From DAINRZ01 sp964634885 (lineage in GTDB: Bacteria > Bacteroidota > Ignavibacteria > Kapaibacteriales > UBA2268), in assembly GCA_964634885.1 (NCBI GenBank), contig CAZWLN010000001.1:124001-188000 (forward strand): a DNA stretch of 64,000 nucleotides, written 5' to 3'. Shown one piece after another: positions 26,569-35,002 of this stretch. The notes beneath the pieces were generated by a model. It saw nothing but the letters and a program-made list of their open reading frames with translations. It did not search any database and had not been told where the DNA came from. Both the position numbers and the translations under genes were made by a program. Each line of letters begins with the position of its first letter. Within the stretch, counting starts at the first letter, position 1.

Positions 26569-28306
26569 TTACTTTTTAGGATATATCAATGAAGTCACTC
26601 CACAGTATGTAAAAATACACTTCCCATCTTCAGGTTTATTAGACAAATTTTGTCATGAAGGTAATGATTACTCAGGTGGAAAAGTTGGAAATTTTGTAGT
26701 AATCGAAGGAGAAGAATATGGTTTTTTGGCTAGAATCTTAGAAATCAACCTTCCTGACAGTGAGAAAAAAGAAATAAATGAAAAAGCAATTCAACATGAT
26801 GAAACAACATTTCACCCTTCTGGTAAAGCTGAACTTTTATTATGCTTCAGCGTATATGACCCCCAAAAAGCTATGAAAACAGTATCAAAGTATCCTACAA
26901 TAGGCGCAAAAGTATATTCTTGTTCTGATGAACAAATTGCTGAATATGTAAAACAATTTGGAAAAAATGAAAAAGAAATTGATAATATATACGGTGAGTT
27001 AGGAAAACTGACTTCTAACAATGCTATTTGTAGAATTTCATTAAATTCTCTATTCGGAAGACATTGTGCCGTTGTTGGAACAACTGGAGGAGGTAAAAGT
27101 TGGACAATCGCAAAATTAATTGAAGAGATTACAAAAGTAACTGATAATAAAGTTATACTAATTGATGCAACAGGTGAGTATAGCAAATTAGAGACTAAGT
27201 CCTTAACTTTAGGTAAGGATACGTTTTTCCCATATCAAAAATTAACCATACCAGACCTATTTTTTCTGTTACGTCCTACGGGTCAATCTCAGAGGCCAAT
27301 ATTATTAGAAGCTATAAGATCATTAAAAATGAGAAGGCTTTTAAATATTAATTTACAAGATGATGAATCAATACTAAAAAAAGCTAAACAACAAAAACAA
27401 CGTATATTAAAATTTTATCAAGATAAAATAAAAGAAATTGAGGATAATTCTTGTAATTTTGACATTAACTTTCTTATTTCTCAAATTTTTGAGGAATGTG
27501 TCTATCAAAATGGTTTTAATGATACAAACTCTTGGGGTGATTATGATAGGAAAACATATGACTACCAGACAACACTTATAAATAGAATTACTGATCTTAT
27601 TAATAATAAGATATTTAATAGTCTTTTAGGCTTTACTGAAATTCCTTGCAATAATACATCTATTATTGAACAGATAGAAGAATTTGTTTCAAATAAAAAA
27701 GGAAATGTAAAAGTATTGAGACTGAATTTTGAGAATATCCCCTCTTTATATTCAGTTAAAGAAATAATCTCAAATGCTATTGCATCGTTCCTTTTAAATG
27801 AAGCCAGGCAAACAAGATTTAAAGAGTCACCTATAATTTTAATATTAGATGAAGCTCATCAGTTTTTAAATAAAAGTGTGAAAGATGAGTTTTTTGATAG
27901 TAACACATTGGATTCTTTTGATTTAATAGCGAAAGAATGCCGCAAATATGGGCTTTTTTTATGTCTAGCTACTCAGATGCCCCGTGATATACCTATTGGG
28001 ACTTTAAGCCAGATGGGTACATTTATTGTTCACAGACTAATCAACGAACAAGATAAGAAGGCAATAGAAAATGCTGCTTCATCTGCTAATAGAAGTGCTT
28101 TGTCATTTTTACCAATTTTAGGAGAGGGTGAAGCATTACTTATTGGTGTTGATCTCCCAATGCCTTTACTAATAAAGATACATGAACCAACGATAAAACC
28201 AGAGTCCAATACACCGAGGTTAAAAAAAAGGGCTGATCAGGAAATGAATAACAATGTGGATCAAAAAATAAAAGAACTATTCGGGGCAGTACCTTTAAAC
28301 ATGTAA
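26549..28306 (+). CDS. HerA-like ATPase of a SIR2-HerA antiphage system
   Basis: 585 residues from ATG 26549, which has AAAAGGA eight bases upstream; an in-frame start at 26525 would lie deeper inside the SIR2 gene. An N-terminal beta-barrel (HAS-type) region is followed by a RecA-like motor: Walker A GTTGGGKS (about residues 177-184) and Walker B ILILDEAHQF (Asp434-Glu435), then CLATQMPRDIPIGTLSQMGT. HerA proteins form hexameric DNA translocases; in defence systems they assemble with the SIR2 partner. Composition is as AT-rich as the SIR2 gene, pointing to joint horizontal acquisition. Confidence 0.92.
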   Translation: MNPFSHNYFLGYINEVTPQYVKIHFPSSGLLDKFCHEGNDYSGGKVGNFVVIEGEEYGFLARILEINLPDSEKKEINEKAIQHDETTFHPSGKAELLLCFSVYDPQKAMKTVSKYPTIGAKVYSCSDEQIAEYVKQFGKNEKEIDNIYGELGKLTSNNAICRISLNSLFGRHCAVVGTTGGGKSWTIAKLIEEITKVTDNKVILIDATGEYSKLETKSLTLGKDTFFPYQKLTIPDLFFLLRPTGQSQRPILLEAIRSLKMRRLLNINLQDDESILKKAKQQKQRILKFYQDKIKEIEDNSCNFDINFLISQIFEECVYQNGFNDTNSWGDYDRKTYDYQTTLINRITDLINNKIFNSLLGFTEIPCNNTSIIEQIEEFVSNKKGNVKVLRLNFENIPSLYSVKEIISNAIASFLLNEARQTRFKESPIILILDEAHQFLNKSVKDEFFDSNTLDSFDLIAKECRKYGLFLCLATQMPRDIPIGTLSQMGTFIVHRLINEQDKKAIENAASSANRSALSFLPILGEGEALLIGVDLPMPLLIKIHEPTIKPESNTPRLKKRADQEMNNNVDQKIKELFGAVPLNM

Positions 28307-28603
28307 AAATCAATGAAAGATATTAAACAAACATAATTAAATTGAATGTACAAGTATAGATATTGAAATCATATACTACTAAAGATATTCAATTCATTAT
28401 ATTATATATACAATTATTCTAATTGTTTGAATTATTTATGTTTATTTCACGAAGTGGAATTTTCACTGTATATATTAATCAAATTTAATTCATATATAGT
28501 AGCGGTAGATTAAGGATAATTTCTTAATTTTAAGTTTTTGTTTTGATATTTTCCGGAAAATGTTTGCCGGAGTGATAAAGATTGTTGAATTGATGGGGTG
28601 ATT
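28307..28603. other. AT-rich spacer between the defence pair and the GatE gene
   Basis: About 300 bases, very AT-rich at first and rising in GC near 28550. Apart from the hairpin at 28444-28460, no gene, tRNA or attachment-site-like direct repeat was seen. The promoter of the GatE-GatD operon probably lies in its last 100 bases, but no confident element could be picked. Confidence 0.5.
28444..28464 (+). terminator. Possible terminator of the SIR2-HerA unit
   Basis: Seven-pair stem ATTTCAC/GTGGAAT (one G-U pair) with a GAA loop, followed by TTTT, about 140 bases after the HerA stop. Modest stability. Confidence 0.4.
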
Positions 28604-30526
28604 ATGTCGGAATTCTTGTTTAAACCATTTGAAGAAATGACTGAGAAGGATTATGCCGAAGTGGGATTTATGTCGGGCCTGGAAATACACCAGCAGTTGT
28701 TTACGGACAGGAAATTGTTCTGCCGCTGCCCTGCCGGCCACTACAGCGACGAATACCATGCGGAAATCCTTCGCCACATGAGGCCTACGCTCTCCGAACT
28801 GGGTGAATATGACGGTACGGCCTTGATGGAATTTAAAACCAAAAAAGATATTATTTACAGAATAAACAGGAATACTGTTTGCACTTACGAGATGGACGAC
28901 ACACCGCCTTTCGAGATGAACGAAGACGCTCTGGACATAGGCATAGAAGTGGGTATGCTCCTCAACGCCAAAATCGTCGATGAGATACACATCGCCCGTA
29001 AGCAATACCTCGACGGCAGCATCCCGACAGGCTTCCAGAGAACCGCCATCATCAGTGTCGGCGGCTGGATACCGTTCAAAGACAGGAAGATCAACATCAT
29101 ACAGATGTCCATCGAAGAAGACTCCTGCCGCGAATACAGCGACAAAGGGCACACAAGGATTTACCTGACAGACAGGCTCGGAATGCCGCTTATCGAAACG
29201 GTTACCCATCCTGACATGAAAACTCCCCAGGAAGTTGCAGAAGTCAACGACATACTACGCAGGCTGTCACGCAGCACAGGCAAAGTAAGAACCGGCGTGG
29301 GCGCCACCCGCCAGGACGTTAACGTAAGCGTCAGGGGAGGCACCAGGATTGAGATCAAAGGCGTGCCAAGCATAAAGAGAATACCTTTACTTACATACAA
29401 CGAAGCAATGAGGCAGTGGAACCTCCTAAGGCTCAGAACCGAAATGCACAACAGGGGCATCACCGAAACCACCTTCGAACACAAAGTGGACGAAGTGACA
29501 AACCTCCTGAAGAAAACCCACTACCAGCCCATCGCCGACGCCATAGGCCAGGGTAAGAGAGTACTTGCCGTAACACTGCGCAAATGCAAAGGCCTCCTGA
29601 GATGGCAAACACAGACAGACACTACCTTCGCTAAAGAGATATCCGACAGGGTACGCGTCATTGCCTGCCTCACCGACCTGCCAAACATTACCCACTCCGA
29701 CTATCCCGGCGAAACAATTTCCTCGGCAGACGGCAGCAGGATCAGGCAGAAAGTCGGAGCCGGCAAAGACGACGCTTTGGTACTCGTATGGGGCAGCGAA
29801 CAGGATACGGAATGTGCAGCCCGCGAGATCGCCATCCGCGTAAAAGAAGCCACAATCGGCGTTCCTTCGGAAACACGCCAGGCTCTCTCAGACGGAACCA
29901 ACGGATTCGAGAGGATTCTCCCAGGTCCCGAGAGGATGTATCCCGACACTGACCTTCCTCCGAAGAAGCTCTCAGACGAGCGTAAGGAAGCCATCAGGAA
30001 AGGCCTGCCCGAACAAATATGGAGAAGAGAAGGCTGGTACCGCGAGATCGGCGTACATGAGGATTTCATCAAAGAACTGGCAAAATCTAAGTTCGCCCCT
30101 ACTTTCGAAAAATTGGTCAAGGACTGGGACATCGACCCCAAACTGCTGTCCTTCGTCCTGATACCTTACATGAAACGACTTAAGAAAAAGAAGATTGATA
30201 TTAATTTGTTGAGCGATGAGATCATACTTAAGATCTTCGACGCCTATCGCACCAAAAAAATCATCAGGGAAGGCATCTTCGTTGCAGTGGAGAAATCGCT
30301 GAACCAAGGCAAATTTACTAAGGAAGTTCTTCCTAAGCCCGTCAACCTCGACGATATTAAAGACTTCGCAAAGAAAAGCCTTACAGAAGTAAAGAAGATG
30401 ACTCTTTACTATCCTGACAACCTTCAGAAGATACTTATGGGTGTGGTAATGAACAAATACCGCGGGAAGATCAGCGGCGCAGAAACAATAAAATATGTCG
30501 AAGAATTAGCTCAACAGGAGGGATAA
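28604..30526 (+). CDS. gatE: Archaeal-type Glu-tRNA(Gln) amidotransferase subunit E
   Basis: 640 residues. GatE binds misacylated Glu-tRNA(Gln), activates the glutamate with ATP and receives ammonia from GatD to form Gln-tRNA(Gln). The GatB/E cradle spans about 20-280 (GLEIHQQLFTDRKLFCRC, YEMDDTPPFEMN, DGSIPTGFQRT, SIEEDSCREY, GVGATRQDVNVSV). An AspRS-like insertion (about 315-445), found in GatE but not GatB, includes ACLTDLPNITHSDYPGE and FERILPGPERMYPDTDLPP. The tail (455-640) is helical and YqeY-like. Start at ATG 28604 after GGGGTGATT. GatE is regarded as archaeal; its presence here, with GatD directly behind it, is striking. Base composition is like the host genes, not like the AT-rich neighbour. 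Confidence 0.95.
   Translation: MSEFLFKPFEEMTEKDYAEVGFMSGLEIHQQLFTDRKLFCRCPAGHYSDEYHAEILRHMRPTLSELGEYDGTALMEFKTKKDIIYRINRNTVCTYEMDDTPPFEMNEDALDIGIEVGMLLNAKIVDEIHIARKQYLDGSIPTGFQRTAIISVGGWIPFKDRKINIIQMSIEEDSCREYSDKGHTRIYLTDRLGMPLIETVTHPDMKTPQEVAEVNDILRRLSRSTGKVRTGVGATRQDVNVSVRGGTRIEIKGVPSIKRIPLLTYNEAMRQWNLLRLRTEMHNRGITETTFEHKVDEVTNLLKKTHYQPIADAIGQGKRVLAVTLRKCKGLLRWQTQTDTTFAKEISDRVRVIACLTDLPNITHSDYPGETISSADGSRIRQKVGAGKDDALVLVWGSEQDTECAAREIAIRVKEATIGVPSETRQALSDGTNGFERILPGPERMYPDTDLPPKKLSDERKEAIRKGLPEQIWRREGWYREIGVHEDFIKELAKSKFAPTFEKLVKDWDIDPKLLSFVLIPYMKRLKKKKIDINLLSDEIILKIFDAYRTKKIIREGIFVAVEKSLNQGKFTKEVLPKPVNLDDIKDFAKKSLTEVKKMTLYYPDNLQKILMGVVMNKYRGKISGAETIKYVEELAQQEG
30515..30522 (+). promoter_or_regulatory. 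Strong Shine-Dalgarno site for the GatD gene inside the end of gatE
   Basis: CAGGAGGG lies five to ten bases before the GatD ATG at 30526. The start shares one base with the gatE stop (TAATG), so translation of the two subunits is coupled. Confidence 0.8.
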
Positions 30527-31914
30527 TGGCACAGAACGAAGACTATAAAGGCTACCGCGGCCAAACGCTCGAGGTACTGCAAAAATACGAAGCAATGATC
30601 TGGAGCGATGTTGAAATTGAAACCACAGACGGCGACTTCATCGGGAAAATACTGCCCAGGTCTGAAAACGCCGACGATAAACATATTGTACTTAAGCTCA
30701 TCACCGGTTACAACATCGGCATTGCCTCTGCCAAAGTACAAAACATGAAGATTCTTGGCCGCAAGATCATCAACTATAAAATTCCTGAAAAGGCTTTCCC
30801 GTACGATCCGAAGAAACCGAGAGTCAAGCTCTTCGGTACCGGCGGCACCATCGCCAGCCGTCTCGATTACCGTACCGGCGCAGTCATTCCGGCCTTCTCG
30901 CCAGGCGAACTGTACGGTTCGGTTCCTGAACTGGCAGACGTCTGCAACTTGGAAACAGATAAGCTTTTCGGTGTTTTCAGCGAGAACATGGGCCCCGAGC
31001 AGTACAAGATCTGCGCTGAGAGAATCGGCGAAGAGATTGAAAAGGGTGTAAAAGGCATAGTCATCGGGCACGGTACCGACACAATGCACCACACTTCGGC
31101 CATCCTGTCGTTCATGGTACAGAATTCACCTGTACCGATTGTAATGGTAGGTTCACAGCGTTCCAGCGACAGGCCTTCGTCAGACGCAGCGCTTAACCTG
31201 ATCCACAGCGTTAAGACAGCCGCCGAGAGCGACATCGCCGAGGTAATGGTCTGTATGTTCGGCCCCACATCCGACACTTACGGCCTGCTTCACAGAGGCA
31301 CACGCGTACGTAAGATGCACTCCAGTTACAGGTCAACCTTCAGGACCATCGGCGACATTCCCCTTGCCATGGTCAACAGGGACAAGATTACTCCGCTGCG
31401 CAGCGACTACAAAAAGAGAAGGAACGACAAGAACGTTACAATCAACACCGCCTTCGAAGAGATGGTAACAATACTCTATTACTATCCCAACATGAGGCCG
31501 GACCTGATCTACTCGCTCATCGACAACGGCTACAAAGGCATAGTAATTGCCGGCACAGGCCTGGGCCATGTCAACAAACCGCTCTACCCGGCGCTGAAAC
31601 GCTGCCAGGAAGCCGGCGTTGCCGTTTACATGACCGTACAGACCCTCTGGGGCTATGTACAGATGTACGTTTACGAGACAGGCAGGGAGATGATGGACCT
31701 TGGAGTCATTCCTCTCGCCAACGTCCTTCCCGAAGTAGCTTATGTTAAACTCGGCTGGGCTATGGGACAAACCAACGACCTCGACGAAGTAAAGAAGATT
31801 ATGCTCACTCCCGTTAACGGCGAGCTTACCGACAGGGAACCCAGCAACGGCTACCTGATCTACCAGGGCGGCATTCCCGAGGTAGAAGAGTTCATCTCGC
31901 AGTACAGGAAGTAA
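30526..31914 (+). CDS. gatD: Archaeal-type Glu-tRNA(Gln) amidotransferase subunit D
   Basis: 462 residues. GatD is an L-asparaginase-like amidase that releases ammonia from Gln or Asn for GatE. A Tudor-like N-terminal domain (about 20-80, VEIETTDGDFIGKI) separates GatD from free asparaginases. The amidase region shows LFGTGGTIASRLDYRTGAV (T108), IGHGTDTMHHT (T184, D185) and RVRKMHSSYR (K263). The spacing of these residues agrees with the catalytic Thr, Thr, Asp and Lys of archaeal GatD. The gene starts on the last base of gatE. A terminator follows at 31948. Together these make a stand-alone asparaginase unlikely. Confidence 0.95.
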   Translation: MAQNEDYKGYRGQTLEVLQKYEAMIWSDVEIETTDGDFIGKILPRSENADDKHIVLKLITGYNIGIASAKVQNMKILGRKIINYKIPEKAFPYDPKKPRVKLFGTGGTIASRLDYRTGAVIPAFSPGELYGSVPELADVCNLETDKLFGVFSENMGPEQYKICAERIGEEIEKGVKGIVIGHGTDTMHHTSAILSFMVQNSPVPIVMVGSQRSSDRPSSDAALNLIHSVKTAAESDIAEVMVCMFGPTSDTYGLLHRGTRVRKMHSSYRSTFRTIGDIPLAMVNRDKITPLRSDYKKRRNDKNVTINTAFEEMVTILYYYPNMRPDLIYSLIDNGYKGIVIAGTGLGHVNKPLYPALKRCQEAGVAVYMTVQTLWGYVQMYVYETGREMMDLGVIPLANVLPEVAYVKLGWAMGQTNDLDEVKKIMLTPVNGELTDREPSNGYLIYQGGIPEVEEFISQYRK

Positions 31915-31947
31915 TTTCCGGTCAATAATACCTATGCAAATAAATAG

Positions 31948-31977
31948 AAGCCCGATTCACAGCGAGTCGGGCTTTTA
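31948..31977. terminator. Terminator between convergent gatD and the 31998-33251 gene
   Basis: Eight-base-pair stem AAGCCCGA/TCGGGCTT (31948-31955 and 31967-31974) with an 11-base loop, followed on the plus strand by T residues. The two flanking genes converge here, so it may serve both. Confidence 0.82.
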
Positions 31978-31997
31978 CGTAATAACCACATTATTTA

Positions 31998-33251
31998 CTA
32001 TAATTTGAAGAATCCTTTTGTTGTTATTCCGTTTACGGTTTCCATAGATAAATAGAAACAACCGCTGTTAATGTTTTTTAATTGTATTGATACTCTATTG
32101 TAACCTGATGAAAAGTATTGCATAGGAGTTGAGAAGATTTCATTGCCAATTATATCATAGATATGGAACCTGGCATGGCTTTGCTCTGAAAGCTTGAGAG
32201 TAACTGTCAGTTCTTCATAGGCAGGATTGGGAGTTATCAATAGAAACGCATTGGACGCATAGTAGTCAAAGACCTCAGTAACACCGCTGTAATTGTAAAT
32301 GCTGTTCAAATCGGATTTCAAATTTTGTTTAAAGTCATCGACGTCCACAACAGTCCCGTATCCCATGACATTATCAGGGTCAAAGACTTTACCGTCGATT
32401 ACCGGGTACATATTGAGGTATCGGTTACCGTTTGAAAAAGGTGAAAACCAATAATAGTTAGTACTGTCGTCGCTGCAAATACCTGCATAACCTGTTAACA
32501 TGATATATTCACGATTGCTAACTATCCATGGATTGCCCGAAGAATCGACAGGAGGGCCCTTATCTTTTGTATAAACACAGGAAAACTGAAAACACGAACC
32601 GGGCAGAGCTTTTTGAGTCCTCGGATATGGGTCATATACATCATAGCTGCTGTCAATAAGATTGGGATCCTTGCATATCGGAATTACTTTCCCGGAAATT
32701 GTATCGATGATTGTACCGGTAATAATTAAATAGGAAAAAACGGTTGTAGGGCTTGGAATTGTTTTAACTTCATTAACTTTTATATGGCTGATATTAATTG
32801 AATTAGCAAGGTTTATTAATTTGTACGGAGAGTCTAACAATTCGCGCATTTTCGTTGATGTGTAACCATATATATAGATTGGTGCAAGTTGATAGTTTGA
32901 ATCCCGATATATCCAGTACAAACTTGAAGTAAGGCCATCATAATTATTTTGAATGGCTATATACTTCAGGTAGTATCTTAATGTGTCGTTGAGGTAGGTT
33001 TGTCTTGCAAGGAAATCATTCCATTCCTTTAAATTTTTTACGTTGCGGGACAGGCTGTCGAAATACATATATGATTCGATTACATTCTCAGGCATGTCCT
33101 TATTTACCGGAAAAGCGTCGAGAAGATTAATTCTGTATGTTAACCCGTAATAGCTTTCCCAATTATCCGGCCAACAGGGAGGCTGCTGAGATTCAGCGCA
33201 GTAGATAGAAAAAAGGAATAATAATGTAAATAAAAACGATTGCCTTTTCAT
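31998..33251 (-). CDS. Exported protein of unknown function with T9SS sorting domain
   Basis: 417 residues. Signal peptide about 1-21 (ends AESQ). The body has no recognised family; it contains several Cys residues (PPCWPDNW, SCFQFSC, GICSDD) and a run of Tyr/Asn-rich segments. The C terminus (about 340-417) is a type A T9SS sorting domain: LLITPNPAYEELTVTLKL, FHIYDIIGNEIFST and a closing GFFKL. Likely exported through the outer membrane. Convergent with gatD across a shared terminator. Confidence 0.85.
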   Translation of the reverse strand: MKRQSFLFTLLFLFSIYCAESQQPPCWPDNWESYYGLTYRINLLDAFPVNKDMPENVIESYMYFDSLSRNVKNLKEWNDFLARQTYLNDTLRYYLKYIAIQNNYDGLTSSLYWIYRDSNYQLAPIYIYGYTSTKMRELLDSPYKLINLANSINISHIKVNEVKTIPSPTTVFSYLIITGTIIDTISGKVIPICKDPNLIDSSYDVYDPYPRTQKALPGSCFQFSCVYTKDKGPPVDSSGNPWIVSNREYIMLTGYAGICSDDSTNYYWFSPFSNGNRYLNMYPVIDGKVFDPDNVMGYGTVVDVDDFKQNLKSDLNSIYNYSGVTEVFDYYASNAFLLITPNPAYEELTVTLKLSEQSHARFHIYDIIGNEIFSTPMQYFSSGYNRVSIQLKNINSGCFYLSMETVNGITTKGFFKL

Positions 33252-33720
33252 TAGTATTACTCCTCAATATTATGAATGTATTTTAATAATAAATACAAAT
33301 TTAATATAGAACAGACAATCGACATTTCCAAATTAATTTATATTCATTTTATTTTTATATAATATTGCCATTATTTTATCATTTATTTGTTCGGAAACAT
33401 TCAGCTATTTGCTTATATCTTATATACTTATTGCAACTATCTAATGTATTAATATTAATTAATTTACATAATTTCACTTTAGCATTAACTAAGTTTTGGT
33501 ATTGGAATAAATATTTCTTATTATGCATTAATAGTAAATGCAATGTCCAAAAAGCTGAAAGAAATGATCTGCTATTGGCAGGTTTAAACTCATGCGCAAC
33601 CCGGTTTACTCTCTTCGGCTTTTTGGACTCTTTTTTTTGCAAAATTCCTTTAAAATTCCCTTGAAATTTCATAGGTTTCTGTTTATATTATATCTGTACC
33701 TTTAACAAAACGGACAGAAT
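33252..33720. other. Long AT-rich intergenic region with one strong stem-loop
   Basis: 469 bases between divergent genes. Two overlapping open frames of about 97-99 codons on opposite strands run through it, but both cross the stem-loop at 33545-33638, have no clear ribosome site and have unusual composition, so they are not called. Promoters for both flanking genes presumably lie here. Confidence 0.55.
33545..33638 (+). ncRNA. Candidate structured RNA or attenuator: long hairpin with U-tract
   Basis: Left arm 33545-33561 (GTCCAAAAAGCTGAAAG) pairs with right arm 33612-33628 (TCTTCGGCTTTTTGGAC) with few mismatches. The loop is about 50 bases and contains a smaller CTGC/GCAG hairpin. The right arm is followed by an eight-T run. 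This is the form of a small RNA ending in its own terminator, or of a 5' leader of the gene at 33721. No known RNA family was recognised. Confidence 0.35.
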
Positions 33721-34779
33721 ATGAAATATTTGTTTTTTGACAAGGAAGAGCAGCCATACACCATCGAAAGTGAAGATGAGATGGTTTCTTTCATCGAAGA
33801 CGGTTCGCTCAAAGGAAAAACTTTACTCTACGACTTCGAAAAGGACAGACTGGACAAGGCTTCCCAGTACGGAGAATTCTCCCGGCTAAACAGCGCTGCC
33901 GCCAAAGGGCCGCGTGTCGTCGAAACATCCTCAGGCCAGACTACCCTGACCTATGATCGGACATTGACCGACAAAGAACAGTATATCATCCGTGGGAAAG
34001 ACGTCCTGTCGAAGTCTGCCCCACAGAAAGTGAAATCGGCCGTCGGCTGTGTCTTTTCACTGATTATTATTTTCGTCGTAGGCATTCCGTGGATCCTGAG
34101 CATTGTCGATAGTAACGACGAGGAAGTAAGTAGTACCACGTCTTCTGGTCCAATTATTAATTATGACGATGAAACAACTGACAATAAATTCGTTGCTCTA
34201 CTGAAGTCCTATGAAGAAGAATTCAACAGCGATCAGACCAATCTCCAGGCTTCATACGATAATCAAAATACCGGTGTTTTCCTTTCTGATACGGTGCTGA
34301 GTTCAAAAGATTCCATAGATAAATACAACCAAAGAACAAATATGCTGATTGCATATATTCAGGGGCTGATTACAAAAGAAGAGGAGCGGTACAAGCTGTA
34401 CAAAGACAGCTTCGACGAATTCTTTGCCTCAGACAGCAGCTATTCTGCCTCCAAAGAAATCATCTACAAGGAGATAAACAAAGGACATGAAAAGATTGCC
34501 GCATTCTACAATCTCGAACTCGATGCGATGAGCGATATACAAAAAATCTACAAATTACTCATGTCCATTCCCCAAAAATATCATTTCGAATCGGGACAGA
34601 TAGTTTTTGACAAGACTGCCGACCTCAAGAAGTTTAATACGATGATATTCGATTTCAGGGAAAAAGCCGCAATGGAGAAAGAATGGATGAACAAAAAAGA
34701 ACAGTCGGGACTATTTGATATTCAGTTAATTCGGGAGAAAATGCTTGCTGAAGAGCTATCCGTTAAGCCAAATGAATGA
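33721..34779 (+). CDS. Single-pass membrane protein of unknown function
   Basis: 352 residues. N-terminal cytosolic domain (about 1-60, MKYLFFDKEEQPYTIESEDE) has a layout reminiscent of GYF_2-type domains but is not clearly one. A transmembrane helix covers about 107-128 (GCVFSLIIIFVVGIPWILSI), followed by a Ser/Thr/acidic linker and a long mainly helical C-terminal region (about 150-350) that would be periplasmic if the N terminus is inside. No catalytic motif. Starts at ATG 33721 immediately after the stem-loop region. Confidence 0.78.
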   Translation: MKYLFFDKEEQPYTIESEDEMVSFIEDGSLKGKTLLYDFEKDRLDKASQYGEFSRLNSAAAKGPRVVETSSGQTTLTYDRTLTDKEQYIIRGKDVLSKSAPQKVKSAVGCVFSLIIIFVVGIPWILSIVDSNDEEVSSTTSSGPIINYDDETTDNKFVALLKSYEEEFNSDQTNLQASYDNQNTGVFLSDTVLSSKDSIDKYNQRTNMLIAYIQGLITKEEERYKLYKDSFDEFFASDSSYSASKEIIYKEINKGHEKIAAFYNLELDAMSDIQKIYKLLMSIPQKYHFESGQIVFDKTADLKKFNTMIFDFREKAAMEKEWMNKKEQSGLFDIQLIREKMLAEELSVKPNE

Positions 34780-35002
34780 TCTGATAAATCAATGTTCAAT
34801 GCTGACATCACAAGTATCATGTAAAAAATTATTTGATATTCCGGGAATAAACGGATAATTTTGTCGTATTATTAATATTAATTATGTGAATTGAAAATTT
34901 GAGAAATAATAAGTGTTTATCCGCATTAAGAATGGTTGATTCGAGCCGATAACACACAATTAAACTGGATTGAAGAGTAAAAGGGGAACTGGCTTGAAAG
35001 TA

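Noticed and set aside
28490..29209. Minus-strand open frame of 239 codons over gatE
   Set aside because: Lies opposite the well-supported GatE coding sequence and has no recognisable motif.
30526..31914. Stand-alone L-asparaginase
   Set aside because: The Tudor-like N-terminal domain and the gatE gene overlapping its start identify it as GatD.
33365..33672. Overlapping open frames of 97-99 codons on both strands in the long spacer
   Set aside because: Both cross the stem-loop with U-tract, lack ribosome sites, and do not look like proteins; chance frames in AT-rich DNA.
34780..35002. tRNA-like stretch (GGTTGATTCGAGCC near 34934)
   Set aside because: No acceptor, D or anticodon stems can be drawn around it.
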